A DNA stretch of 64,000 nucleotides from 73-13 sp035555435. GTDB lineage: Bacteria > Actinomycetota > Actinomycetes > Actinomycetales > Microbacteriaceae. The notes below the pieces were generated by a model that saw only the letters and a program-made list of their open reading frames with translations, was not told where the DNA came from and made no database searches. The translations under genes were made by a program, and so were the position numbers. Shown one piece after another: positions 9,020 to 17,470 of the stretch. The stretch covers positions 87,765 through 151,764 of the forward strand of contig DATMGN010000062.1 in the NCBI GenBank assembly GCA_035555435.1, read 5' to 3'. Each line of letters opens with the position of its first letter. Positions within the stretch are counted from its first letter, which is position 1.

Positions 9020-11710
9020 TCAGACCCTCGGCTTCTCGCGCATCTCGATCGTCTCGATCTCGTCGCCGACCTGGATGTCGTTGTACTTGCCGAGACCGAT
9101 ACCGCACTCGAAGCCGTCGCGGACCTCGGTGACGTCGTCCTTGAAGCGGCGCAGCGACTCGATCGCGAGGCCGTCGGCGAGGACGACGCCATCGCGGATG
9201 ACCCGCGCCTTCGCGTTCCTCGTGATCGTGCCCGAGCGCACCAGGACACCAGCGATGTTGCCGACCTTCGACGAGCGGAACACCTCGCGGACCTCGGCGA
9301 GACCCGACTGGACCTCCTCGAACTCCGGCTTGAGCATGCCCTTGAGCGACTGCTCGATGTCCTCCAGCGCGCTGTAGATGACCGAGTAGAAGCGCACGTC
9401 GACGCCCTCGCGAGCGGCGCGCTCCCGGGCCTTGACGTCCGGGCGGACGTTGAAGCCGATCACGATCGCGTTGTCGATCGTCGCGAGGTCGATGTCCGAC
9501 TCCGTGACCGCGCCGACACCGCGGTGCAGGATGCGCAGCTGGACCGAGTCGTCCACATCGATCTTGAGCAGCGACTCCTCGAGTGCCTCGACGGCACCGG
9601 AGACGTCACCCTTGATGATGAGGTTGAGCGTGTCGACCTTGCCCTTCTCGACCGCCTCGGCGAAGTCCTCCAGCGAGATCCGCTTGCGGCCCTTGGCGAG
9701 CTGCGCGTTGCGCTCGACGGCCTCGCGCTTCTCGGCGATCTGGCGCGCCATGCGGTCGTCCTCGGTCACGATGAACGTGTCGCCCGCACGCGGGACCGAG
9801 CTGAGGCCCTGGACCTGCACGGGACGCGAGGGCCCCGCCACCTCGACCGGGGCGCCGTTCTCGTCGTGCATCGCGCGGACGCGGCCGTACGCCGTGCCGG
9901 CGACGATCGGGTCGCCGACGCGCAGCGTGCCGGACTGGATCAGCACGGTCGCGACCGAGCCCTGACCACGGGTCAGCTTCGCCTCGATCGCGATACCGCG
10001 CGCGTCCTTGTCCGGGTTCGCGCGCAGGTCGAGACCCGCGTCGGCGGTGAGGAGCACGGCGTCGAGCAGCTCCTGGATGCCGAGACCCTTGAGCGCGGAG
10101 ACGTCGATGAACATCGTGTCCCCGCCGTACTCCTCGGCGACGAGCCCGTACTCGGTGAGCTGCTGGCGCACCTTGGCCGGGTTCGCGTCCTCCTTGTCGA
10201 CCTTGTTGACCGCGACGACGATCGGCACGCCGGCCGCCTGCGCGTGGTTGAGCGCCTCGATGGTCTGCGGCATGATGCCGTCGTCCGCCGCGACGACGAG
10301 GATCGCGATGTCGGTCACCTGCGCACCACGGGCGCGCATCGCGGTGAACGCCTCGTGACCCGGGGTGTCGATGAACGTGAGGTAGCGGTCGACATCGTCG
10401 TGCAGCTGGTGCACCTGATAGGCGCCGATGTGCTGCGTGATGCCGCCAGCCTCCGCGGACGCCACGTTGGCGCTGCGGATCGCGTCGAGGAGCTTGGTCT
10501 TGCCGTGGTCGACGTGACCCATGACCGTGACCACCGGGGGCCGCGGCACGAGGTCGTCCTCGTCCTCATCCTCGAGCTCCGCCTCCAGGTCGAGGTCGAA
10601 GGTCGCGAGCAGCTCCTTGTCCTCGTCCTCGGGCGAGACGATCTCGATCTGGTAGCCGAGCTCCTCGCCGAGGATCCCGAAGGTCGCCTCGTCGAGCGAC
10701 TCCGTCGCCGTCGCCATCTGGCCGAGGTGGAAGAGGGCCGTGACGAGCGCGCCCGGCTGGACGGTGAGCCCCGTCATCGACTCGAGCTTGTCGGCGAGGT
10801 CGGAGATCGACGCACCGCGGCGCAGGCGCAGGACCTGGCCGTTGCCGCGCGGGAGCGCGACACCGCCGAGCGACGGCGCCTCCCGCATCTCGAACTCGGC
10901 GCGCTTCGTGCGCTTCGACTTGCGCGACCGGGCCTTGCCGCCGCCGCGGCCGAACGCGCCCGCCGTGCCGCCCGTGCGACCGCGGCCGCCCGGGCCGCCA
11001 CCGCCGGGACGCGGCCCGCCGAAGCCCGTGCCGGCACCGCCCGGGGCGCCGGGACGCTGGAAGCCTCCCGGACGACCCGGACCGCCGGGACGACCCGCAC
11101 CGCCCGCGCGAGCCTGGCTCTGACCGGGCTGACCGGGGCGGAAGCCCTGGCCGGGGCGCGGGGCCTGGGGACGCGGGATGCCCGCGCCGCCGCCCGGACG
11201 GGGCATGCCCTGCGAGGCGGAGTACGGGTTGTTGCCGGGACGCGGCGCACCGGGGCGCTGCATGCCCTGCGAGGACGAGTAGGGGTTGTTGCCGGGACGC
11301 GGCGCACCCGGACGGGGCGCGCCCGGCACGGGCGCCGACGGGGCAGGCGCCTCGGGGGCCTCGCCGCCCGCCTGCGCGGCCTGGGCCGCGGCCTGCGCCG
11401 CCTGGCGTTCTGCGACCGTCGGCACGTGGACCGGCGCCTCCTCCGCGACGACCTCGACGACCGGGGCGGCGGGCTTCGGCGCGGCGGGCTTGGGCGCGAC
11501 CGGCTTGCTCGGCTTCTTCTCCGCGGCCGGCTTGGGCGCCGGCTGGACGCCGTCCGCCTCGAGCGCGGCCTTGAGCTTGCGCACGACGGGGGGCGCGATC
11601 GAGGACGCGGGTCCCTTGACGAACTCGCCGAGCTCCTTGAGCTTCGCGAGCGCCAGCTTCGAGTCGATGCCGAGCTCGGCGGCGACTTCGTGGACACGTG
11701 GGTTTGCCAC
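9020..11710 (-). CDS. infB: Translation initiation factor IF-2
   Basis: A GTPase of 896 residues that brings initiator tRNA to the 30S subunit. An N-terminal IF2_N helix bundle (VHEVAAELGIDSKLALAKL) is followed by a long low-complexity Pro/Ala/Gly/Arg stretch (about 60-265) with repeated RPGNNPYS units. The G domain has G1 GHVDHGKT (~400), G3 DTPGHEAF, G4 NKVDK and G5 SAL; the beta-barrel and C-terminal fMet-tRNA domains follow. The GTG start has AGGAG eight bases upstream. The 103 bases between it and ylxR contain no further gene. Second-to-last gene of the nusA-ylxR-infB-rbfA operon. Confidence 0.97.
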   Translation of the reverse strand: MANPRVHEVAAELGIDSKLALAKLKELGEFVKGPASSIAPPVVRKLKAALEADGVQPAPKPAAEKKPSKPVAPKPAAPKPAAPVVEVVAEEAPVHVPTVAERQAAQAAAQAAQAGGEAPEAPAPSAPVPGAPRPGAPRPGNNPYSSSQGMQRPGAPRPGNNPYSASQGMPRPGGGAGIPRPQAPRPGQGFRPGQPGQSQARAGGAGRPGGPGRPGGFQRPGAPGGAGTGFGGPRPGGGGPGGRGRTGGTAGAFGRGGGKARSRKSKRTKRAEFEMREAPSLGGVALPRGNGQVLRLRRGASISDLADKLESMTGLTVQPGALVTALFHLGQMATATESLDEATFGILGEELGYQIEIVSPEDEDKELLATFDLDLEAELEDEDEDDLVPRPPVVTVMGHVDHGKTKLLDAIRSANVASAEAGGITQHIGAYQVHQLHDDVDRYLTFIDTPGHEAFTAMRARGAQVTDIAILVVAADDGIMPQTIEALNHAQAAGVPIVVAVNKVDKEDANPAKVRQQLTEYGLVAEEYGGDTMFIDVSALKGLGIQELLDAVLLTADAGLDLRANPDKDARGIAIEAKLTRGQGSVATVLIQSGTLRVGDPIVAGTAYGRVRAMHDENGAPVEVAGPSRPVQVQGLSSVPRAGDTFIVTEDDRMARQIAEKREAVERNAQLAKGRKRISLEDFAEAVEKGKVDTLNLIIKGDVSGAVEALEESLLKIDVDDSVQLRILHRGVGAVTESDIDLATIDNAIVIGFNVRPDVKARERAAREGVDVRFYSVIYSALEDIEQSLKGMLKPEFEEVQSGLAEVREVFRSSKVGNIAGVLVRSGTITRNAKARVIRDGVVLADGLAIESLRRFKDDVTEVRDGFECGIGLGKYNDIQVGDEIETIEMREKPRV

Positions 11711-11813
11711 AATTTCTCCTGTTCGGTGGCCCGCACCGAGCAGTCGAACTGCAGGGGCAAGCCTTAGTTGAAGAGCCTCACTTTGAGCCGCTCATCAGTT
11801 GTCCATGGGTGGG

Positions 11814-12083
11814 TCAGCCTGTTCTGTCGGAAGGATCCGGTTCGATCCACAACCTCGCGAGGGCGCTCGCGTCGAGCCCCGCGCCCGTCCTGAACGCCCG
11901 CCCGAAGGCCCGGCGCCGTACGGCCGCCTCGACGCACTCGCGGTCCCGGTGGACCCACGCTCCCCTGCCCGGCAGGATCGCGTGCTCGTCCGGGACGATG
12001 GCCCCGTCTCGCGCCACCAATCGCAGCAGTGCCGCCCTGGTGTCACGCCGACGGCACCCGACGCACGTCCTCGCGGGTACCAT
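11814..12083 (-). CDS. ylxR: YlxR/DUF448 RNA-binding protein
   Basis: An 89-residue member of the YlxR family, found between nusA and infB in most Gram-positive bacteria. It carries the signature RTCVGCRRRDTRAALLRLV, the GRGAWVHRD loop and a basic, probably nucleic-acid-binding surface. YlxR proteins bind RNA and have been linked to RNase P and to global expression changes; its role here is inferred from family and position. It starts 36 bases after the nusA stop. The start codon could also be a few residues later. Confidence 0.88.
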   Translation of the reverse strand: MVPARTCVGCRRRDTRAALLRLVARDGAIVPDEHAILPGRGAWVHRDRECVEAAVRRRAFGRAFRTGAGLDASALARLWIEPDPSDRTG

Positions 12084-12119
12084 TCTACGCCCCAGCGCCC
12101 CCTTCGCGGGACAGGACCG

Positions 12120-13124
12120 TCAGGCCTCGTCCATGACGCTGTCCGGCTGGATGTCGATCTTCGCGCCCGTCAGCTTCGCGGCGAGGCGTGCGTTCTGTCC
12201 CTCCTTGCCGATCGCGAGCGAAAGCTGATAGTCGGGCACGAGCGCCCGGACGGCCTTCGTCGCGGCGTCGATCACGAACGCCTCTGTGACCTTCGCCGGG
12301 CTCAGCGCATTCGCGACGAACGCCGGCAGGTCCTCCGACCAGTCCACGATGTCGATCTTCTCGCCGTTGAGCTCCGCCGTGACGGCACGAACGCGAGCGC
12401 CGAGCTCCCCGATGCAGGCGCCCTTCGCGTTGACGCCCGGCTCCGTGGCCCGCACCGCGATCTTGGTCCGGTGCCCGGCCTCGCGCGCGACCGAGACGAT
12501 CTCCACGAGCCCCTGCGCGATCTCCGGCACCTCGAGCGCGAACAGCTTGCGCACGAGGCCCGGGTGCGTGCGCGACAGCGTGATCGACGGTCCCTTGGGG
12601 CCGCGGGTCACGCTCGTGACGAACGCGCGGATGCGTGTGCCGTGCCCGTAGTCCTCGGTCGGCACCTGCTCCTCGGGCGGGAGGATGCCCTCGACCTTGC
12701 CACCGAGGTCGACGTGGATCATCCGCGGGTTGGGTCCCTGCTGGATGAGACCCGCGACGATGTCGCCCTCGCGGCCCTTGAACTCGCCAAGCACCTTCTC
12801 GTCGCCGATGTCGCGCATCCGCTGGACGATGACCTGCTTCGCCGCGGCCGCCGCGATCCGACCGAAGTCCTCCGGCTCGTCCTCGAACTCGCCGATGACC
12901 TCGCCGTCGTCGTTCGTCTCCGGAACATAGATCCGGACGTGGCCCGACTTGCGATCGAGCTCGACTCGCGCCTTGCCCTCGGGTGAGCCACCCTTGTGGT
13001 CGAGCAGCCCCGTGTGGCGCAGATACGCCATCAGGATCGCCTGCTCGACGATCGAGACCAGCTCCTCGAGCGGGATCTCCCGCTCCATCGCGACGTCGCG
13101 CAGATTGCGGAAGTCGATGTCCAT
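12120..13124 (-). CDS. nusA: Transcription termination/antitermination factor NusA
   Basis: Binds RNA polymerase and nascent RNA and modulates pausing and termination. Its 334 residues show the N-terminal polymerase-binding domain (MDIDFRNLRDVAMEREI), an S1 domain (about 110-180), and KH domains with ACIGELGARVRAV and IGKEGQNARLAAKLTG. No acidic C-terminal repeats, as usual for actinobacteria. Start at 13124 agrees with homologues and has a GA-rich ribosome site (AGAGGGA) upstream. It heads the operon here: rimP, usually just upstream, is missing and a plus-strand gene begins ~108 bases away. Confidence 0.96.
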   Translation of the reverse strand: MDIDFRNLRDVAMEREIPLEELVSIVEQAILMAYLRHTGLLDHKGGSPEGKARVELDRKSGHVRIYVPETNDDGEVIGEFEDEPEDFGRIAAAAAKQVIVQRMRDIGDEKVLGEFKGREGDIVAGLIQQGPNPRMIHVDLGGKVEGILPPEEQVPTEDYGHGTRIRAFVTSVTRGPKGPSITLSRTHPGLVRKLFALEVPEIAQGLVEIVSVAREAGHRTKIAVRATEPGVNAKGACIGELGARVRAVTAELNGEKIDIVDWSEDLPAFVANALSPAKVTEAFVIDAATKAVRALVPDYQLSLAIGKEGQNARLAAKLTGAKIDIQPDSVMDEA

Positions 13125-13231
13125 GGCCGTGTCCCTCTTCAGTTGGTGTTGTTCAGTTCGCGTTGGCCATCCAGGGTAGCCGATCGGGCCCGAGTGATGC
13201 CGCCGCGGGCCCGCCGGACCTACCATGAAGC

Positions 13232-14131
13232 ATGCGTCCAGTCGGAGGCGCGATCACGCAGGCGGCGACGGCGATCGCCCTCGTCGGCGCGGTCGGCGCC
13301 GGGCTCGTCGTCTACAACAGCGATCTCCGCAGCATCGATGAGCTCGCCGCCTTCGAGGCGGCCACGACCCGCGCATCGACTACTGCGGTGCCGTTCGAGG
13401 GGCGCAGCGACCAGTGGGGTCGGGTCGCGATCTACCCCGTCATCGAGGACGGCACGCTCAACCCGATCCCCGAAAACCCGGCCGCGGACATCTGGTCGGC
13501 CTTCGTGCGAATGGTCGGCCCGCGGTTCGCTGCGGAGCGCATGTCAGCGCTCCTGACCGCGTACGCGCCGGACAACCCCACCGTCGCGGAGATCGAACGC
13601 GCCTCGATCCGCCCCCTACGGTGGCGGCTCACCGTCAACCTCGCGGCGGACCTCACGCGTCCGAAGTACCTGCGCGTGCTCGTCCACGAGTACGCGCACC
13701 TGCTCACGCTCGACCACGACGACTTCCAGCCCTCGCCGCGCGGCTGCACGACGCTGCGCATCCAGGAGGGCTGCCTGCGGGAGCGCACGACGCTGGAGTT
13801 GTTCGAGGAGCGGTTCTGGGAACCCTATTACGGGCTCGCACCCGGCGCCGACTCCGAGTCCTCGACGCAGGCCTGGGCGATGTACTTGGAACACACCGAC
13901 GACTTCCTCACCGTCTACGCCGCGACGAACGTCGTGGAGGACCTCGCGGAGACCTTCACCGAGTTCGTGATCCGGGATCGCCCAGACCGAGAATCCGGGA
14001 CCTGGGCCGAGAAGATCCTGTTCTTCTGGGAGGACCCCGAGTACGTCGCGATCCGCGCGCACATCCGGGGCTGGTTCGGTCCAGAGCTGCCGGAGCCGCT
14101 CCTGCCGACCTCGACCACGCACCGGGGGTGA
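13232..14131 (+). CDS. Putative membrane-anchored zinc metalloprotease, tandem copy 1
   Basis: A 299-residue protein with one N-terminal membrane segment (about 8-27) and an extracellular remainder. HEYAHLLTLD (His152) is an HExxH-type zinc site, and VVEDLAETFTEFV ~90 residues later could supply the third ligand, as in gluzincins. Substrate unknown. It is clearly paralogous to the next gene (shared IYPVIEDGTL/VYEVLADGTL, HEYAH, YAATNV-ED-AE-F and a C-terminal FFWEDPEYVAIRAHIRG block). TACCAT lies five bases before the ATG, a near-leaderless arrangement. It sits where rimP is expected, but on the opposite strand. Confidence 0.7.
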   Translation: MRPVGGAITQAATAIALVGAVGAGLVVYNSDLRSIDELAAFEAATTRASTTAVPFEGRSDQWGRVAIYPVIEDGTLNPIPENPAADIWSAFVRMVGPRFAAERMSALLTAYAPDNPTVAEIERASIRPLRWRLTVNLAADLTRPKYLRVLVHEYAHLLTLDHDDFQPSPRGCTTLRIQEGCLRERTTLELFEERFWEPYYGLAPGADSESSTQAWAMYLEHTDDFLTVYAATNVVEDLAETFTEFVIRDRPDRESGTWAEKILFFWEDPEYVAIRAHIRGWFGPELPEPLLPTSTTHRG

Positions 14132-14146
14132 CGGACGCGCCCGCAG

Positions 14147-14152
14147 TAGGGT
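14147..14152 (+). promoter_or_regulatory. -10 hexamer of second metalloprotease gene
   Basis: TAGGGT followed by six bases and the GTG at 14159, within the 27-base gap between the tandem genes. This suggests copy 2 has its own leaderless promoter. Confidence 0.45.
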
Positions 14153-14158
14153 GACTGC

Positions 14159-15010
14159 GTGCGCCGCGCCTGGATCATCGCGGTCGCGATCCTCTCGACC
14201 CTCGCGGTCGCGGTCGCGATCGTCGCCATCGCCGTCGCCGCCAACCGCGACCGGCTCGGCCTGGGCCCCGCCGCCGGCCCCGCGACCATGGAACCGCGCA
14301 CCGTGGACGACGTCGACCTCGGCACGATGCAGGTCTACGAGGTGCTCGCCGATGGCACGCTGGACCCCGCCGCGACGGGCATCACCGCCGAGGTGTGGGA
14401 GGCATTCACGCGGGTCGCGACGCCCGCCTTCACCTCCGAGGTGATCCTCACCTACTCCGTCGGCGACTCGAGCGAGTCGAGCCTGCTCGCCTGGGTCACG
14501 CAGGACGGCGCCGCCCCCGAGTACTGGCACCTGTCCGTCAACCTCGACGGCGCGCAGGACATGTCCTACCTGCTCACGACGCTCATCCACGAGTACGCGC
14601 ACATCCTGACGCTCGACCTCGGCCAGCGGCCGCCCGAGCAGGACTGCGTGCTCGCGGCGCCCTCGCAGGAATGCTGGTACGACGACGCCTATCTCATGGC
14701 GTTCTGGGCGGAGTTCTGGGCCGGCTACGGCGACGACGCGCCCGCCGCGACGAACGGCGACGACGCGGTGACGACGGCGTTCTACGCGGCGCACGAGGAG
14801 GAGTTCATCAGCGGGTACGCCGCCACGAACGTCGGCGAGGACATCGCCGAGAGCTTCATGGCGTACGTCATCGAGCCCGTGCCGGACGCGTCGCGCTCCA
14901 CGGTCGCGGCGAAGATGGCGTTCTTCGAACGCTATCCCGAGCTCTCCGCGATCCGGGAGCGGATCCGGGCGGAGTTCGGCGACCTGCTGCAGCCCGTCTG
15001 GGACGGTTGA
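14159..15010 (+). CDS. Putative membrane-anchored zinc metalloprotease, tandem copy 2
   Basis: The 283-residue paralogue of the preceding protein: N-terminal membrane segment (about 4-27), HEYAHILTLD (His144) and NVGEDIAESFMAYV as probable zinc-binding regions. Two Cys (EQDCVLAAPSQECWYDD) could form an extracellular disulfide; copy 1 has a similar pair (RGCTTLRIQEGC). The peptide-bond-cleaving role is inferred only from the motif. The gene ends 10 bases before convergent proS. Confidence 0.7.
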   Translation: MRRAWIIAVAILSTLAVAVAIVAIAVAANRDRLGLGPAAGPATMEPRTVDDVDLGTMQVYEVLADGTLDPAATGITAEVWEAFTRVATPAFTSEVILTYSVGDSSESSLLAWVTQDGAAPEYWHLSVNLDGAQDMSYLLTTLIHEYAHILTLDLGQRPPEQDCVLAAPSQECWYDDAYLMAFWAEFWAGYGDDAPAATNGDDAVTTAFYAAHEEEFISGYAATNVGEDIAESFMAYVIEPVPDASRSTVAAKMAFFERYPELSAIRERIRAEFGDLLQPVWDG

Positions 15011-15020
15011 GCCGGGGACG

Positions 15021-16766
15021 TCAGGCTCCGCGGACCGCGCTCGCCACCAGGCCGGCCGCGTCCGCGAGCGCGACCTGGGCCCGCTCGCCCGAGCGCCGGT
15101 CCCAGACCTCCACGACGCCGTCCGCGACGCCCTTGCCGACGATGACGATCGTCGGCACGCCGAGGAGCTCCGCGTCGCCGAACTTCACGCCGGGGCGCTC
15201 GCCCCGGTCGTCGAGCAGGATGTCGAGACCCGCCCGATCGAGCTCGGCCACGAGCGCCTCGGCCGCTTCGACGATCTCGGGGGCGTTGCCCGCGACGACG
15301 ACCTGCGCGTCGAACGGCGCGACCTCGCGCGGCCACAGCAGGCCCTTGTCGTCGTGCGTCGTCTCCGCGATCGCCGCGAGAATCCGGGTCACGCCGATGC
15401 CGTAGGAGCCCATCGTGACCGTGACGAGCTTGCCGTCGCGGTCGAGCACCTTGAGCCCGAGCGCCTCCGCGTACTTGCGGCCGAGCTGGAAGACGTGCCC
15501 GATCTCCATGCCGCGGGCGATCTCGACCGGCGTGCCGTCGAGCGCGAGGTCGCCGGCACGCACCTCGCCGATCTCCACCGTCCCGTCGGCCGTGAAGTCG
15601 CGGCCGGCGACGAGGTGGAAGACGTGGCGGCCCGGCGCGTTGGCACCCGTCACCCACTGCGTGCCATCGACGATTTGGGGGTCGAGGAGGTAGCGGATGC
15701 CGGCCGTGCTGCCCGGGCCGATGTAGCCCTTCACGAGACCGGGGTGCGCCGCGAAGTCCGCCTCGGTAGCCGCCTCCACGTCGTTCGGGGAGAAGGCGGC
15801 CTCCGCGCGCTTGAGGTCGACCTCGCGATCGCCAGGCAGACCCACCATGACGAGCTCGCGCTCGCCCGTCGGCGACACGATCGCGAGCACGACGTTCTTC
15901 AGCGTGTCGGCCGCCGTCCATGTCCGGCCGTCTTCGCGAGGGTGCCGCGCATTCGCGAAGTCGACGAGGGTCTGGATCGTCGGCGTGTCCGGAGTGTCCC
16001 GGACGACCGCGGCCGGCAGGCCTTCGATCGGGAGGGCTTCGGGGGTCTGTGCGCGGAACGCCTCGACGTTGGCCGTGAGTCCGCCCTGCGAGCGCACGAA
16101 CGTGTCCTCGCCGACCTCCGTCGGCAGCAGGAACTCCTCCGACCGCGATCCCCCCATCGCGCCGGAGGTGGCCTGCACGATGACGTAGTCGAGGCCCAGC
16201 CGCTGGAAGATGCGCTCGTATGCGTCGCGCTGCGCCTGGTAGCTGCGCTCCAGACCCTCGTCGTCGACGTCGAAGGAGTACGCGTCCTTCATCGAGAACT
16301 CGCGGCCGCGCAGGAGGCCCGCGCGGGGCCGCGCCTCGTCGCGGTACTTGTCCTGGATCTGGAAGATCGTCAGCGGCAGGTCCTTGTAGCTCGAGTAGAG
16401 GTCCTTGACGAGCAGCGTGAAGACCTCCTCGTGCGTCGGCGCGAGCAGGTAGTCGGCGTCCTTGCGGTCCTTGAGCCGGAAGATGCCGTCGCCGTACTCC
16501 GTCCAGCGGTTCGTCGCCTCGTAGGGCTCGCGCGGCAGCAGCGCCGGGAAGAGCACCTCCTGCGCGCCCGCTGCCGCCATCTCCTCCCGCACGACGCGCT
16601 CGATCCGGGCGCGCACCCGCAGCCCGAGCGGCAGCCAGGCGAAGACGCCCGGTGCCTGGCGGCGGATGTACCCGGCGCGGACGAGGAGGCGGTGGCTGTC
16701 GACCTCGGCGTCCGCGGGGTCCTCGCGGAGCGTGCGGACGAAGAGCTGGGACAGACGCGTGAGCAC
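15021..16766 (-). CDS. proS: Prolyl-tRNA synthetase
   Basis: Class II synthetase charging tRNA-Pro; bacterial type of 581 residues with the editing (INS) domain between motifs 2 and 3. Seen: RTLREDPADAEVDSHRLLVR start, motif 2 region YRDEARPRAGLLRGREFSMKD split around residues 140-160, motif 3 MGSYGIGVTRILAA, and the C-terminal anticodon-binding domain (AELDRAGLDILLDDRGERPG). The GTG start is supported by an upstream TACCAT spaced six bases. It converges with the metalloprotease pair. Confidence 0.96.
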   Translation of the reverse strand: MLTRLSQLFVRTLREDPADAEVDSHRLLVRAGYIRRQAPGVFAWLPLGLRVRARIERVVREEMAAAGAQEVLFPALLPREPYEATNRWTEYGDGIFRLKDRKDADYLLAPTHEEVFTLLVKDLYSSYKDLPLTIFQIQDKYRDEARPRAGLLRGREFSMKDAYSFDVDDEGLERSYQAQRDAYERIFQRLGLDYVIVQATSGAMGGSRSEEFLLPTEVGEDTFVRSQGGLTANVEAFRAQTPEALPIEGLPAAVVRDTPDTPTIQTLVDFANARHPREDGRTWTAADTLKNVVLAIVSPTGERELVMVGLPGDREVDLKRAEAAFSPNDVEAATEADFAAHPGLVKGYIGPGSTAGIRYLLDPQIVDGTQWVTGANAPGRHVFHLVAGRDFTADGTVEIGEVRAGDLALDGTPVEIARGMEIGHVFQLGRKYAEALGLKVLDRDGKLVTVTMGSYGIGVTRILAAIAETTHDDKGLLWPREVAPFDAQVVVAGNAPEIVEAAEALVAELDRAGLDILLDDRGERPGVKFGDAELLGVPTIVIVGKGVADGVVEVWDRRSGERAQVALADAAGLVASAVRGA

Positions 16767-16772
16767 CCGTCA

Positions 16773-16778
16773 ATGGTA
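16773..16778 (-). promoter_or_regulatory. -10 hexamer of leaderless proS
   Basis: On the minus strand TACCAT, then six bases (TGACGG), then the GTG of proS. Confidence 0.45.
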
Positions 16779-16841
16779 GTCAGCGTCGCCTCGCGCACCG
16801 ATGCTGGCTGCCTCGGGCCTGGCGAGGACGACTTCCATCGA

Positions 16842-16877
16842 ATTGCAAAGAATATTTTGCATGTATTCGTTTGCAAT
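16842..16877. promoter_or_regulatory. AT-rich ArsR-type operator
   Basis: Three TTGCAAA-like half sites: ATTGCAAA (16842-16849), TTTTGCA (16854-16860) and TTTGCAAT (16870-16877). The outer pair forms an 8-bp inverted repeat and the inner pair a tighter one. The stretch is strikingly AT-rich for this genome and sits just upstream of the arsR -10 hexamer, so it probably binds the ArsR protein. Confidence 0.6.
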
Positions 16878-16879
16878 AT

Positions 16880-16885
16880 TAGCGT
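16880..16885 (+). promoter_or_regulatory. -10 hexamer of arsR-MFS operon
   Basis: TAGCGT, six bases, then ATG at 16892. It directly follows the TTTGCAAT half site, so a bound regulator would block polymerase. Confidence 0.5.
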
Positions 16886-16891
16886 GACGGT

Positions 16892-17470
16892 ATGGACGTC
16901 TCCCGCATCATCCCCGGCCCCGCCCAGCTGAAGGCCCTCAGCCACCCGATGCGGCTGCGGATCCTCGGCCTGCTCCGATTGGAGGGACCGGCAACCGCGA
17001 CCGGGCTCGCCCAGCGGCTGCAGCTCAACTCGGGCGCGACCTCGTACCACCTGCGCCAGTTGGAGCGGCACGGATTCGTCGCCGACGATGCCGAACTGGG
17101 CGACGGGCGGGATCGCTGGTGGCGCGCTGCCCACCAGTCGACCAGGACCCAGGACCCTGCCACCGAGGAGGAGCGGGATGCGCAGGACGCTTTCTGGCAG
17201 GCGGTCGCGGTGGTCCACACCGAGACCCTCCAGCGCGCGGTCGAGGAGCATGGACGACTGCCAGACGAATGGCAGCGGGCCTCCACTCTCAGCGATTGGG
17301 GAATCCGGCTGACCCCGCGCCGCGCCCGAGCGCTGCTGGAGGCGCTCGACGGGCTGCTCGGTGAGATCGACGAGGACCCCGAGGAGGAGGACGGCGCCGA
17401 GATCTACCGGGTGGTCCTGCACGCGTTCCCTCACCCCGGCGCCGTGGTGACGGACGAGGAACGGGAGTGA
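16892..17470 (+). CDS. ArsR-family winged-helix regulator
   Basis: A 192-residue DNA-binding protein. The N-terminal winged helix (KALSHPMRLRILGLLRLEG, then LNSGATSYHLRQLERHGFV) is typical of the ArsR/HTH_20 group; the C-terminal ~100 residues are acidic and helical with no Cys metal-binding pair, so a metal sensor is unlikely. Its stop overlaps the start of the MFS exporter gene (GTGA), so it probably controls export of a toxic small molecule and its own synthesis through the AT-rich inverted repeats upstream. Confidence 0.85.
   Translation: MDVSRIIPGPAQLKALSHPMRLRILGLLRLEGPATATGLAQRLQLNSGATSYHLRQLERHGFVADDAELGDGRDRWWRAAHQSTRTQDPATEEERDAQDAFWQAVAVVHTETLQRAVEEHGRLPDEWQRASTLSDWGIRLTPRRARALLEALDGLLGEIDEDPEEEDGAEIYRVVLHAFPHPGAVVTDEERE

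Noticed and set aside
10970..11300. Repeated RPGNNPYS-type units in infB as a DNA repeat or insertion
   Set aside because: Pro/Gly/Arg-rich repeats in this linker are usual in actinobacterial IF-2.
9524..11767. A 747-codon plus-strand frame opposite infB
   Set aside because: Low-complexity Arg/Leu/Asp product mirroring the codon bias of infB; no start signal.
11826..11842. GGTTCGATCC resembling a tRNA T-loop
   Set aside because: It lies within the C-terminal codons of ylxR, and no acceptor, D or anticodon stems can be formed around it.
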